A DNA stretch of 64,000 nucleotides from DATLWN01 sp963764315 (GTDB taxonomy: Bacteria > Pseudomonadota > Zetaproteobacteria > Mariprofundales > Mariprofundaceae): assembly GCA_963764315.1 (NCBI GenBank), contig CAVXSB010000002.1, forward strand, positions 62,001 to 126,000, read 5' to 3'. The stretch's first letter is position 1. Each line of letters starts with the position of its first letter. The translations under genes were made by a program, and so were the position numbers. This document shows, piece after piece, positions 18,094 to 26,540 of this stretch. The notes under the pieces are model-generated. The model ran no database searches. It saw only the letters and a list, made by a program, of their open reading frames with translations, and was not told the DNA's origin.

Positions 18094-18107
18094 TCGCGGG
18101 TGGTTCG

Positions 18108-19424
18108 TTGAGCGAAGCCGACCTGTTCGGCGCCGTCCCGGAAGGGCCAGCGGTACCGCTGGCGCACCGCGTCCGCCCCGAGGCGCTGATCGAGGTGGAG
18201 GGTCAACCGGAGCTGACCCGGGAGGACAGCTGGTTCGCGCGTGCCCTGGCCGAGGGAAGGCCCGTGTCCTGCATCTTCTGGGGGCCGCCGGGCGTGGGCA
18301 AGACGACACTGGCGCGCATCATGGCCCGGGCCAGCCGCATGCCGCTGGTCGAGTTATCCGCCGTTTCCGCCGGCAAGGCCGAGGTCATGGCCGTCGTGCA
18401 GCAGGCGCGCAAGCAGAACCGCACGCACCTGCTTTTCCTGGATGAGATCCACCGCTTCAATAAGGCGCAGCAGGATGTACTGCTGCCCAGCATCGAGGAC
18501 GGCACCCTGGTGCTCGTCGGCGCCACCACGGAGAACCCCTCCTTCTCGCTGAACAACGCCCTGTTGTCGCGCTGCCGCGTTATCGTGCTCAAGGCACTCG
18601 ATGAGGCGGCGCTGATGCGCATCCTGGTGCGCGGCGTACAGCATCAGCGCGATGCCCTGTCCGGTTTCGACGTGGCCGATGAGGTGTTGGTCTGGCTGGC
18701 GCGCATGGCCGATGGCGATGCACGCTATGCCCTGAACGCGCTGGAATCGCTAGCTGCCGCCGATCCCGGCCATCGTTGGGAACTGGAGCGGGCGCAGGCG
18801 CACTGGCAGCGGCGTCAGGCCCAGTACGACCGTGACGGGGAATTCCATTACGACCTGATTTCGGCGCTGCACAAATGCGTGCGCGATTCCGACGCCGATG
18901 CCGCCTGCTACTGGCTTGCGCGCATGCTGGAGGCCGGCGAGGAGCCGCTGTACCTGGCCCGCAGGATCATTCGCATGGCTGCCGAGGATATCGGCCTGGC
19001 CGATCCCCGGGCGCTCGGCGTTTGTTTGGACGCGCAGAGGATGTACGATATTCTCGGCAGCCCGGAAGGGGAGCTGGGGCTGTTCGAGGCGGTGATCTAT
19101 CTGGCGCTGGCCCCGAAGAGTAATGCCGCGTATATGGGCGAGAAGGCGGCGCGCAGTGAGGCAAAGGCCACCCAGCATCTCGGGGTGCCGCTGCATCTGC
19201 GCAATGCGCCGACCAAGCTGATGAAACAGATCGGCTACGGCGATGGCTACCGGTACGCCCATGATGCCAAGGATGCGGTGGTGGCACAGCGACATTTTCC
19301 TGAGGGCATGCAGGCGCCGGTGCTGTACCGTCCGACGGACCGCGGCTTCGAGAAAACCCTGAGGGAGCGCCTGGCTTGGCTGGAGGCACGGCGTCGTGAT
19401 AAGGCGGGGGAGGGGAAGGCATGA
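18108..19424 (+). CDS. rarA: Replication-associated recombination protein A (RarA/MgsA)
   Basis: A 438-residue AAA+ ATPase that acts at stalled replication forks with SSB. It shows HRVRPEALIEVEGQPEL near the start, Walker A FWGPPGVGKTTLARI near residue 63, Walker B LLFLDEIHRFNKAQQDVLLP, sensor 1 LVGATTENPSFSLNNALLSRC, and the tetramerisation and helical C-terminal domain (YDLISALHKCVRDSDADAA, RRIIRMAAEDIGLADP). The start is TTG 18108. Its stop overlaps the crcB start by 4 bases; lolA, fadL, rarA and crcB run in one direction with small gaps. Confidence 0.94.
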   Translation: MSEADLFGAVPEGPAVPLAHRVRPEALIEVEGQPELTREDSWFARALAEGRPVSCIFWGPPGVGKTTLARIMARASRMPLVELSAVSAGKAEVMAVVQQARKQNRTHLLFLDEIHRFNKAQQDVLLPSIEDGTLVLVGATTENPSFSLNNALLSRCRVIVLKALDEAALMRILVRGVQHQRDALSGFDVADEVLVWLARMADGDARYALNALESLAAADPGHRWELERAQAHWQRRQAQYDRDGEFHYDLISALHKCVRDSDADAACYWLARMLEAGEEPLYLARRIIRMAAEDIGLADPRALGVCLDAQRMYDILGSPEGELGLFEAVIYLALAPKSNAAYMGEKAARSEAKATQHLGVPLHLRNAPTKLMKQIGYGDGYRYAHDAKDAVVAQRHFPEGMQAPVLYRPTDRGFEKTLRERLAWLEARRRDKAGEGKA

Positions 19425-19798
19425 TCAGGCAGATGTTGGCGATCGCGGCCGGTGGCGCGGTGGGTGCCGTGTTGCGCTGGCTGCTGGCGGGTGCCGTGCA
19501 ACGCCTGGCCGGTGGGGCATTTCCCTGGGGGACCTTCGCCGTCAATGCGCTGGGCAGCTTTCTTATCGGCTTCCTCTTTGTCTATATGGTGGAGCGCTCG
19601 GCAGCATCCGAGCTGTGGCGTCTGGCCCTGACCGTGGGCATGCTGGGGGCATTGACGACCTTTTCGACCTATTCGCTGGAGTCCCTGCGCTTGTTGCAGA
19701 GTGGCGCTGTCGGTATGGCCATGGCCAATGTGCTGGGCCAGATTCTTGTCTGCATGAGCCTGACCTGGCTCGGCATACAGCTGGCACGCAACCTTTAA
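19421..19798 (+). CDS. crcB: Fluoride channel FluC/CrcB
   Basis: A 125-residue membrane protein with four helices that exports fluoride as a dual-topology dimer. Family signatures are GGAVGAVLRWLL, FPWGTFAVNALGSFLIGFL (the conserved Asn in the pore) and GMLGALTTFSTYSLE near residue 75. It starts within the rarA stop (ATGA), so it is coupled to rarA and not governed by its own fluoride riboswitch here. Confidence 0.93.
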   Translation: MIRQMLAIAAGGAVGAVLRWLLAGAVQRLAGGAFPWGTFAVNALGSFLIGFLFVYMVERSAASELWRLALTVGMLGALTTFSTYSLESLRLLQSGAVGMAMANVLGQILVCMSLTWLGIQLARNL

Positions 19799-19934
19799 TC
19801 CCTGCCGGCCCATTGCCGGCGATCCCGATGACAGCTTGATGACAAAAAGCCGCCTTCGCCTCATTGCTGCGAACGATGTGCTACCGTCATAGATATTGGG
19901 AGGGGAAGCATGAAGCCTGCATTAAAATTACTAC

Positions 19935-19963
19935 TTGACCATATTATTAAGTATTAATATATT
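19935..19963 (+). promoter_or_regulatory. Sigma-70-type promoter of the cytochrome bd operon
   Basis: TTGACC, a 17-base spacer and TATATT give a strong -35/-10 pair. The spacer and -10 carry an AT-rich dyad (TATTAAGTATTAATA region) that could bind an oxygen or redox regulator; the regulator is not identified. The start of transcription would fall about 25 bases before the first small gene of the operon. Confidence 0.65.
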
Positions 19964-19994
19964 ATCATCCATGATGCAGATACGGTCTTCTCAT

Positions 19995-20131
19995 ATGCGA
20001 GAACTCACTTGGATTCTGATCGTGAAGTTGCTGGCCCTGGGCATGATATGGCTGTTGTGGTTTTCCTCCCCCCCGACCTCCAGCCATGGCCCGGGGCCAG
20101 TTTTTTGGCTGATCAAACGACGCCCCGGTAG
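19995..20131 (+). pseudogene. cydP: CydP-like small cytochrome bd accessory protein, probable frameshift
   Basis: The frame starts at ATG 19995 with MRELTWILIVKLLALGMIWLLWFSSPP, a single hydrophobic helix followed by FSSPP, which fits the small CydP subunit often encoded before cydA. As written, the frame then runs on into cydA out of register. If one C is added to the run of seven C at 20048-20054, the protein ends in about 45 residues at TAG 20129-20131, right at the cydA ribosome binding site. The clean ending suggests the frame was real and that the C-run is a true indel or a sequencing error. Confidence 0.5.
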
Positions 20132-20140
20132 GAGATTTCG

Positions 20141-21673
20141 ATGCACGATATGCTGTTTGTCGATCTATCAAGGCTGCAATTTGCCTTTACCGCACTTGTC
20201 CATTTCCTGTTCGTGCCGCTGACCCTCGGGCTTAGTTTCATACTGGTGATCATGGAAACGGTCTATGTGATCACGAAGAATCCCATCTACAAACAGATGA
20301 CCCAGTTCTGGGGCAAGCTGTTCGGCATCAACTTCGCCATGGGCGTGGCCACCGGCCTGACGATGGAGTTCCAGTTTGGCACCAACTGGGCCTACTACTC
20401 GCATTATGTCGGCGACATCTTCGGCGTGCCGCTGGCGATTGAGGGCCTGATGGCCTTCTTCCTCGAATCGACCTTCGTCGGTCTGTTCTTCGTCGGCTGG
20501 AAGCGCCTGACGAAATACCAGCACCTGCTTGTGACCTTCCTGGTGGCGCTGGGGTCGAATCTGTCGGCATTGTGGATCCTGATCGCCAACGGCTGGATGC
20601 AGAATCCGGTCGGCGCCGCATTCAATCCAGAGACCATGCGCATGGAGCTGACCAGTTTCACGGATCTGCTGTTCAATCCGGTGGCGCAGTCCAAGTTCGT
20701 ACATACGGTCAGCGCCGGCTACGTGACGGGCAGCGTGTTCGTGCTGGCTATCAGTGCCTGGTACCTGCTGCGCGGCCGGCATATCGAGTTCGCCAAGCGC
20801 TCGTTCGCCATCGCCGCCGGTTTTGGCCTGGCCGCCATCCTGTCGACCATCGTGCTCGGCGACGAGTCCGGTTACACGGTCGGCGACGTACAGAAGGCCA
20901 AGCTCGCCGCCATCGAGGCCGAATGGGAAACCCAGAAGCCGCCGGCCTCGTTCACGCTGTTCGGTATCCCTGACCAGAAGAATATGGTGACCAGGGATGC
21001 CATCGAGATCCCGTATGCGCTGGGTCTGATCGCCACGCGTTCGATCGATAAGCCTGTGCAGGGTTTGAAGGAGATCATCGCCGAGAACGAGCAGCGCATC
21101 AAAGATGGTATTCCGGCCCTGGAGGCGCTGCAGAAGATCAAGACGGGTGACCAGAGTCCGGTCCTGATGCAGCAGTTGAAGGCACATGTGAAGGATATGG
21201 GCTATGCCATGCTGCTGCTGCGCTACACGCCGGATGCCGGCAAGGCCACGCCTGCGCAGATTCACGAAGCGGCCATGGGCTCTGTGCCGGATGTGGCGCC
21301 GATGTTCTTCACCTTCCGCTTCATGGTGCTTTTCGGCTTCCTGCTGTTGGCCTTGTTCACCGCCGCGGCCTACAACGTCTGGCGCGAGCGCATCGGCGAG
21401 AATCGCTGGCTGCTGCGCGCAGCCATGTGGGCGCTGCCGCTGCCGTGGCTGGCGGCAGATCTCGGTTGGTTCGTGGCCGAGTTCGGCCGCCAGCCCTGGA
21501 CCATCAGCGGTGTGTTGCCGACCTTTCTGTCGACTTCGACCCTGAACAGCACCTCGGTGGCTGCAAGCTTGACCGGCTTCGTCGTGTTCTATGTGGCGCT
21601 GACGGTGGCCGAGATGTATCTGATGGTGAAATTTGCACGCAAGGGCCCGGATTTGTCCGGCCAGGCGCATTAA
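20141..21673 (+). CDS. cydA: Cytochrome bd ubiquinol oxidase subunit I
   Basis: A 510-residue inner membrane protein carrying haems b558, b595 and d, oxidising quinol and reducing oxygen. The N-terminus DLSRLQFAFTALVHFLFVPLTLG holds the high-spin haem His (His near residue 19-21). GRQPWTISGVLPT is the classic CydA motif (about residues 449-461). A long periplasmic Q-loop region between residues 240 and 385 suggests the L-type. RBS TAGGAG precedes the ATG. It sits in a cydP-A-B-X operon and would serve microoxic respiration or resistance to sulfide, which inhibits haem-copper oxidases; the latter is inference from the sulfide genes nearby. Confidence 0.95.
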   Translation: MHDMLFVDLSRLQFAFTALVHFLFVPLTLGLSFILVIMETVYVITKNPIYKQMTQFWGKLFGINFAMGVATGLTMEFQFGTNWAYYSHYVGDIFGVPLAIEGLMAFFLESTFVGLFFVGWKRLTKYQHLLVTFLVALGSNLSALWILIANGWMQNPVGAAFNPETMRMELTSFTDLLFNPVAQSKFVHTVSAGYVTGSVFVLAISAWYLLRGRHIEFAKRSFAIAAGFGLAAILSTIVLGDESGYTVGDVQKAKLAAIEAEWETQKPPASFTLFGIPDQKNMVTRDAIEIPYALGLIATRSIDKPVQGLKEIIAENEQRIKDGIPALEALQKIKTGDQSPVLMQQLKAHVKDMGYAMLLLRYTPDAGKATPAQIHEAAMGSVPDVAPMFFTFRFMVLFGFLLLALFTAAAYNVWRERIGENRWLLRAAMWALPLPWLAADLGWFVAEFGRQPWTISGVLPTFLSTSTLNSTSVAASLTGFVVFYVALTVAEMYLMVKFARKGPDLSGQAH

Positions 21674-21683
21674 GGAGGCGACG

Positions 21684-22817
21684 ATGCTGGACTACGAAAC
21701 CCTGAAAATCGTCTGGTGGCTATTGATCGGCGTGTTGTTGATCGGCTTTGCCGTCACCGGCGGCTTTGATCTCGGTGTCGGCGCCCTGCTGCGCCTGGTC
21801 GCCCGCACAGACGACGAGCGCCGTGTCGTGGTCAACTGCGTGGGCCCGACCTGGGACGGCAACCAGGTATGGCTGATTCTTGGTGCGGGTGCGGTGTTCG
21901 CCGCCTTTCCGATGGTCTATGCCAGCTCGTTTTCGGTGCTGTATCCAGCCATGATCGCGGTGTTGTTCTCGCTGTTCTTTCGCCCCACCGGCTTCGAATA
22001 CCGCAGCAAGGTCCCCGATCCACGCTGGCGCAATGCCTGGGACTGGGCCCTGACCATCGGTGGCGTGCTGCCGGCCATCGTGTTCGGCGTCGCCTTCGGG
22101 CTGATGCTTACCGGTATTCCTTACCATTTCGATTCGGATCTGCGCATCGTCATGGATGGAGGCATTCTCGATGCTGTTTCCGCCTTTAGTGTGCTGGCCG
22201 GGCTGGTGTCGCTGGCCATGCTGATGATGCATGGCGCGGCGTTTTTGAACTGCAAGACGGATGAAAGCATCCTGCGCGAGCGCATCCGCAAGGCCCTGCG
22301 TCTTTCCGCCATGGCCGCCATCGTGTTGTTCGTGCTGGCCGGTGTATGGATCGCCCTCGGCGTGCATGGCATGCAGGTCACCTCCATCGGTAATGTCGAT
22401 GGGGCACTGAACCCGATTCACAAGCAGGTAGCGGTGACGAGCGGCGGATGGATGCACAACTACCAAGTCTACCCGTTGATGTGGCTTGCGCCTGCGCTCG
22501 GTATTGCGGGAGCGGTGGGGGCCTTGCTGCTTGCCGCCATACCAGTGGCCGCGTTGCTTGCCTCGGGGCTGTCGGTGGCCGGCATCATCCTGACCGCGGG
22601 CTTCGCGTTGTTCCCGTTCCTGCTGCCATCCTCGTCGATGCCGGCGCAAAGCCTGACGATCTGGGATGGTAGCTCCAGCGCCCATACGCTGGCCCTGATG
22701 CTGGTGGCAGCGGTGATTTTCGTGCCCATCATCCTGGCCTACACGACCTGGGTCTACCGGGTGCTGCGTGGCCCGGTGCGCATTGATGACATCCGTGACC
22801 AGTACGGCACCTACTGA
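21684..22817 (+). CDS. cydB: Cytochrome bd ubiquinol oxidase subunit II
   Basis: A 377-residue integral membrane partner of CydA with about eight or nine helices. Typical features are the start MLDYETLKIVWWLLIGVLLIGFAVTGGFDLGVG in parts, VVNCVGPTWDGNQVWLILG and the RPTGFEYRSK segment. ATG 21684 has AAGGAGG upstream and lies 10 bases after cydA, so it is co-transcribed. Confidence 0.95.
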   Translation: MLDYETLKIVWWLLIGVLLIGFAVTGGFDLGVGALLRLVARTDDERRVVVNCVGPTWDGNQVWLILGAGAVFAAFPMVYASSFSVLYPAMIAVLFSLFFRPTGFEYRSKVPDPRWRNAWDWALTIGGVLPAIVFGVAFGLMLTGIPYHFDSDLRIVMDGGILDAVSAFSVLAGLVSLAMLMMHGAAFLNCKTDESILRERIRKALRLSAMAAIVLFVLAGVWIALGVHGMQVTSIGNVDGALNPIHKQVAVTSGGWMHNYQVYPLMWLAPALGIAGAVGALLLAAIPVAALLASGLSVAGIILTAGFALFPFLLPSSSMPAQSLTIWDGSSSAHTLALMLVAAVIFVPIILAYTTWVYRVLRGPVRIDDIRDQYGTY

Positions 22818-22841
22818 GCGTCGGCAGGTGAAGGAGTAGAT

Positions 22842-22937
22842 ATGTGGTACTTTGCTTGGATACTCGGCGTGCTCCTGGCCTGTGCCATGGGGGTACTGGC
22901 TGCCATCTGGTACGAGTTGCATCAGGATCAGGCCTGA
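22842..22937 (+). CDS. cydX: Cytochrome bd small subunit CydX
   Basis: A 31-residue single-helix peptide, MWYFAWILGVLLACAMGV in its first part, ending IWYELHQDQA. The MWYFAWILG start and the following conserved Glu are diagnostic for CydX, which stabilises the haem centres of the oxidase. AAGGAG lies 8 bases upstream, and the gene follows cydB by 24 bases. Confidence 0.92.
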   Translation: MWYFAWILGVLLACAMGVLAAIWYELHQDQA

Positions 22938-23012
22938 ACTGCCGTTGTCCGTGGCCGGGAATGCTGCCAACATGGGCGTATCCCGATCACGCGGTGCAAG
23001 GGGGAAGGTCTT

Positions 23013-23519
23013 ATGCGAAGAATCCTGATCGTCCGGCACGCCATCGCCATGGATCGCGTCGAGGCGGCCCAGATGGGCATCGACGATGCGGAGCGCCCGC
23101 TGACCAAGGATGGCTGGCGCAAGATGAAGGATATCGCCGAGGGGCTGCGTCCCTGGGTTCCTGATCTGCACGTCGTTGCCACCAGCCCCTGGCTGCGCGC
23201 CGCCCAGACGGCACAGATTCTCGCCGGTGCCTTCGATGCCAAGCTCAAGGAAACGGAGCTGCTGCTGCCCGATCAGGATCACGGCGAGCTTCTGGCCTGG
23301 ATTGGCCGTATTCCCGAGAAGAAGCAGGTGGCGATCATCGGGCATGAGCCGGCTCTCAGCCGTTGGGCCGGTTGGGCGCTGACCGGTCGCGACGCCGCCG
23401 TCTTTCCGTTCAAGAAGGGCGGGGCCTGCCTGATCGAATTCGCCGATGCGCTTGCGCCCGGTCAGGGTACGCTTTCCTGGCTGATGACCCCGGCCCAGTT
23501 GCGGCGGTGCGGCCGCTGA
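23013..23519 (+). CDS. sixA: Phosphohistidine phosphatase SixA-like
   Basis: A 168-residue histidine phosphatase of the phosphoglycerate-mutase superfamily. The catalytic RHA motif is in ILIVRHAIAMDR near residue 8, with supporting motifs DAERPLTKDGWRKM, SPWLRAAQTAQIL and IIGHEPALS containing the second His. SixA removes phosphate from histidine phosphotransfer proteins. It is followed one base later by the CHAD-domain gene; the two are often paired, together hinting at phosphate or polyphosphate-related signalling. Confidence 0.85.
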   Translation: MRRILIVRHAIAMDRVEAAQMGIDDAERPLTKDGWRKMKDIAEGLRPWVPDLHVVATSPWLRAAQTAQILAGAFDAKLKETELLLPDQDHGELLAWIGRIPEKKQVAIIGHEPALSRWAGWALTGRDAAVFPFKKGGACLIEFADALAPGQGTLSWLMTPAQLRRCGR

Positions 23520-23520
23520 C

Positions 23521-24483
23521 GTGAGCGAATCGCTGCTGGCCCTTCCGGTCGGGCAGGCGGCGGCGCAATACCTGCGGCATCTGTGCAAGCAGGCCGATGC
23601 GGCCTGCGCCCGTCTGGCGGATCCTGCCGATACCGAGGCCCTGCACGATTTTCGCGTCGCCATCCGCCGCTCGCGAAGCTGGCTGCGCGCCTACCATCTG
23701 TACCTGCCGCTGGATAAACCGCTGCGGCAGCGCCTGCGCGATCTGGCCCGGCGCACCAATGGCGCCCGAGATGCAGAGGTATCGATGGGCAGGGTGCAGG
23801 CCCTGGCGGGGCAATTAAATGCGACACAGAAGGTCGGGTTGCGTTGGATGCTGGAGCGCCTGGAGCAAGAGCGTAAGCGAGCCTATGCCGATATCCTGGA
23901 CCATATTCCGGCCACCTGGCCGCAGCTTGGGCGCGATCTCAAGCATCGCCTGCACCGACATAAGGTGGCGGCATCACCGACGTTTTCGCGTGTCGCCTTC
24001 GAGCTGTCCGCCGCCGCCGAAGCGGAGTTGGCGCAGCGGCTGACGGCCATTGTGGGGCAGCATGACATCGAGGCCATACACCAGGCCAGAATTACAGCCA
24101 AGCGCCTACGCTACCTGCTTGAGCCCCTCAGGAGCGATGTGCCGGGGATCAGGGAGACGGTGGCCCGGCTGACGGCGCTGCAGGATGCCCTGGGGGTGCT
24201 GCACGACGACCATGTGCTACAGCAGAAGCTGGCTGAGGCCACGGAGGAGGCGGCAAGGTTGAGGATCCGGTATCTGCTGGAGCTGACGCTGGCGGACCCG
24301 GAACATGCGCGCCGTACCGCGAGGCGCGGGCATGCCGAACAGACCGGGCTCCTGGCGTTGGTCGGGCTGACGGTGGTGCAGCAGCATCAGCGTTTCGCCG
24401 AGGTTCGATCCCTGTATCTGGGAGGGCGCTTGCGCCCGTTCATGGACGGGGTGGAACGGGCGATCGCCCGCCTGGCAGACTAG
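23521..24483 (+). CDS. CHAD domain-containing protein
   Basis: A 320-residue alpha-helical protein with a GTG start directly after sixA. The CHAD signature is visible twice: TEALHDFRVAIRRSRSWLRAY near residue 38 and IEAIHQARITAKRLRYLLEPL near 180, each with conserved His and Arg/Lys that bind polyanions. CHAD proteins bind inorganic polyphosphate and localise to its granules. Here it lacks the CYTH triphosphatase domain often fused to it. Its function with SixA is inferred from the pairing. Confidence 0.85.
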   Translation: MSESLLALPVGQAAAQYLRHLCKQADAACARLADPADTEALHDFRVAIRRSRSWLRAYHLYLPLDKPLRQRLRDLARRTNGARDAEVSMGRVQALAGQLNATQKVGLRWMLERLEQERKRAYADILDHIPATWPQLGRDLKHRLHRHKVAASPTFSRVAFELSAAAEAELAQRLTAIVGQHDIEAIHQARITAKRLRYLLEPLRSDVPGIRETVARLTALQDALGVLHDDHVLQQKLAEATEEAARLRIRYLLELTLADPEHARRTARRGHAEQTGLLALVGLTVVQQHQRFAEVRSLYLGGRLRPFMDGVERAIARLAD

Positions 24484-24601
24484 ATTGCCCCGGCGTACGC
24501 CCACCGTCGCGGAAAATGAATCCCGGCCGGCACCGGGCGGAGAACCGAACGCTGGTTTCCTGCATCGACCGCGGTCAGGATGTGCCTAGGGGAGAGATGC
24601 A

Positions 24602-25117
24602 TTGATTGGAACGAAGCTCATCGTCGGAATCTCGATCGTGGTCACGGCCGCGGCCTATGTATTGGAAAACCGGCTCAGGCGCGGCAAGCATGAGCAGAAG
24701 CCTGCGTTCCGCCGCAAGGGGCCGCTGCTTTCTCCCGCCGAGCGGGCGTGCCTGTCCGTGCTGGAGCAGGCGATCGGGGACCAGGGCCGGGTCTTCAGCA
24801 TGGTGCGCGTCGCGGACGTGCTGGACATGGATCGGGGTATGGGGGGAGGTGAACGGCATTCCGCCCTCCACCAGATCCAGGGGTCGCATTTCGATTTCGT
24901 CATCTGCGAGCCCGAATCCACGGATGTTATCTGCGTCGTCGAACTGCACGACGGTTCGCATGCACGGGATGCCTGGAAGCAGCGTGATGCCTTCCTGGCT
25001 GATGCCTGTGCCGTGGCCGGTCTGCCCCTGCTCCAGCTGCCCTGGCAGCAGAGTTATGACGTTTCGGAGATTCGCTCCCTGGTGCTCAGCCGCCTTGCCG
25101 GTGTCGCCGTCGGCTAG
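24602..25117 (+). CDS. DUF2726 domain protein with an N-terminal membrane helix
   Basis: A 171-residue protein starting at TTG 24602 with GGGGAGAG upstream. An N-terminal helix (LIVGISIVVTAAAYVLE) is followed by the DUF2726 region LLSPAERACLSVLEQAIGD, SHFDFVICEPESTDVICVVELHD and QRDAFLADACAVAGLPLLQLP, which resembles nuclease-fold proteins related to topoisomerase-associated or endonuclease-like domains. The ELHD and D.. residues could be the remains of a PD-(D/E)XK site. Function is not known. Confidence 0.7.
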   Translation: MIGTKLIVGISIVVTAAAYVLENRLRRGKHEQKPAFRRKGPLLSPAERACLSVLEQAIGDQGRVFSMVRVADVLDMDRGMGGGERHSALHQIQGSHFDFVICEPESTDVICVVELHDGSHARDAWKQRDAFLADACAVAGLPLLQLPWQQSYDVSEIRSLVLSRLAGVAVG

Positions 25118-25121
25118 TAGA

Positions 25122-25703
25122 TCACCGGCGCTCCAGCACGTAACCCAGTTCGAAGCGACCGTTGCGGTGCGGCACGAGCATCGGCTCGGTTTCCGGCCAA
25201 TGCCAATGCTCCTCATCGAAGATTCGGCGCATCTGCAGCAGGTCGCAATGGCGCGGCGGCCCACCGGACTGGCCGGTCTGCATGAACAGCGCATACAAAC
25301 GACCGGCGGGCCGTAGCCAGCTATGAAGGCGTGCCGCATAGTCCGGCCAGGCGTCCTCGGGCAGGGCACACAGGCAGGTCTGCTCGTAAATGGCATCGAA
25401 CGGTGTCTCCGGCTGCCAGCCCAGCACATTGGCCTCCAACACCTCGGCATGCATGCCCTCGCGAGCTAGCGCTTCCTGCACATGCGTTACAGCACTGGGA
25501 GCGAAGTCGATGCCGGTGACGGCAAAGCCCAGGCGCGCCAGGGTCATGATTTCATGTCCGCGCCCGCAGCCGGGAACCAGGGTGCGGCAGGGGTTGAGGT
25601 CACCGGACTCCAGCCAGGCCTGTAGCGCCGGGCTGGCGCCACCGCGGTCCCAGCCGGTGTTTCCCTCCTGATAGCGGGTCTCCCATTCGTGCGCCTCGCG
25701 CAT
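25122..25703 (-). CDS. TPMT-like thiol S-methyltransferase
   Basis: A 193-residue SAM-dependent methyltransferase. It shows YQEGNTGWDRGGASPALQAWL (the thiopurine-methyltransferase-family N-terminus), SAM motif I TLVPGCGRGHEIMTLARLG at about residues 41-59, and FDAIYEQTCLCALPEDAWPDY. The family methylates thiols, halides and sulfide-like nucleophiles. It is the last gene of the leftward sulfide array and its start overlaps the DUF302 stop, so sulfide or thiol detoxification by methylation is a reasonable inference. Confidence 0.8.
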   Translation of the reverse strand: MREAHEWETRYQEGNTGWDRGGASPALQAWLESGDLNPCRTLVPGCGRGHEIMTLARLGFAVTGIDFAPSAVTHVQEALAREGMHAEVLEANVLGWQPETPFDAIYEQTCLCALPEDAWPDYAARLHSWLRPAGRLYALFMQTGQSGGPPRHCDLLQMRRIFDEEHWHWPETEPMLVPHRNGRFELGYVLERR

Positions 25704-26107
25704 CAGTGCTTGGTCCCGATGGCCTCGATCGCTTTTTGCAGAAGCCCCTTCACCTCTTCGGCGATATCCCGCATGTCTTCACGCTCGACGAGCTCGAACA
25801 TGCGGATCGGCTCGATGGCCGAGATGACGGTCTGTCCCTGCTCGTTCTCGTAGACGATGACATTGCACGGTAGCAACAGGCCGATCTCGGGCTCGTGCTC
25901 GATGGCGTGCGCGGCATATCGGGGATTACAGGCGCCGAGGATGACGTAGGGGCGGCGCTCCAGATCGATCTTCTTCTTCAGGGTGTCGGCGACATCGATG
26001 CGCGTCAGCACGCCGAAGCCGACGTCCTTCAACGCTTCGGTGACGGCGGCTTCAGCCTCCTGCATGCTGCCGTCGTAAACGGTGCGTATGCCGTAATCCT
26101 GCTTCAT
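25703..26107 (-). CDS. DUF302 domain protein
   Basis: A 134-residue protein with the DUF302 pattern: AVTEALKDVGFGVLTRIDV, LKKKIDLERRPYVILGACNPRYAAHAIEHEPEIGLLLPCNVIVYE in pieces, then ISAIEPIRMFEL. DUF302 proteins are common beside sulfur-oxidation and rhodanese genes in chemolithotrophs. Two conserved cysteines (GACNP and LPCNV) could bind sulfane sulfur or a metal; that role is inference. It overlaps the methyltransferase gene by one base. Confidence 0.85.
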   Translation of the reverse strand: MKQDYGIRTVYDGSMQEAEAAVTEALKDVGFGVLTRIDVADTLKKKIDLERRPYVILGACNPRYAAHAIEHEPEIGLLLPCNVIVYENEQGQTVISAIEPIRMFELVEREDMRDIAEEVKGLLQKAIEAIGTKH

Positions 26108-26131
26108 GCTTGTCTCCTCATCATGGTCTTG

Positions 26132-26539
26132 TCAGACACAGGTTGGTTCGTCCTGAGCCAGCGTGATGCGCACCTCTGGCGGATGCTGCAGTGTGGCATG
26201 GATCATACATAGCGATGCCGCACGCTCCACCGCCTTCCGACGCTTCTCCGGCAGTCCCGGCAGGGCGATGTATACCGCCATAGCGCCCATGCGGTGCGGT
26301 TTGTCGGCCACCGACCAGTCGCAGTCGACCGTGAGGCCGCCGGTGTCGATGCCTGCTTGCTGACAGTAGCGGGCGACATAGTAGCCGATGCAACCGCCGA
26401 GCGAGGCGGCGAACAGTTCGGGAGGAGTCATGCCGGCATCGCTGCCGGCATCCTCCAGGGGCTGGTCGATGATCACGCTATGGCCGCGACAGTCTGCCCG
26501 GAAGCGGGCGCCGCCCTCGTGCGCGATCCGCATGCGCAC
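26132..26539 (-). CDS. OsmC/Ohr family protein
   Basis: A 135-residue OsmC-fold protein. It has MTPPELFAASLGGCIGYYVARYCQQAGID near residue 37-65, where GGC is the first reactive Cys of the family, and a second cysteine region, AASLCMIHATLQHPPEV, near 109. Such proteins reduce peroxides or, in sulfur oxidisers, may handle persulfides. It lies 1 base downstream of sqr, so it is very likely cotranscribed with it. Confidence 0.85.
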   Translation of the reverse strand: MRMRIAHEGGARFRADCRGHSVIIDQPLEDAGSDAGMTPPELFAASLGGCIGYYVARYCQQAGIDTGGLTVDCDWSVADKPHRMGAMAVYIALPGLPEKRRKAVERAASLCMIHATLQHPPEVRITLAQDEPTCV

Positions 26540-26540
26540 G

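Noticed and set aside
19400..19421. Fluoride riboswitch for crcB
   Set aside because: crcB starts inside the rarA stop codon, leaving no room for a riboswitch leader.
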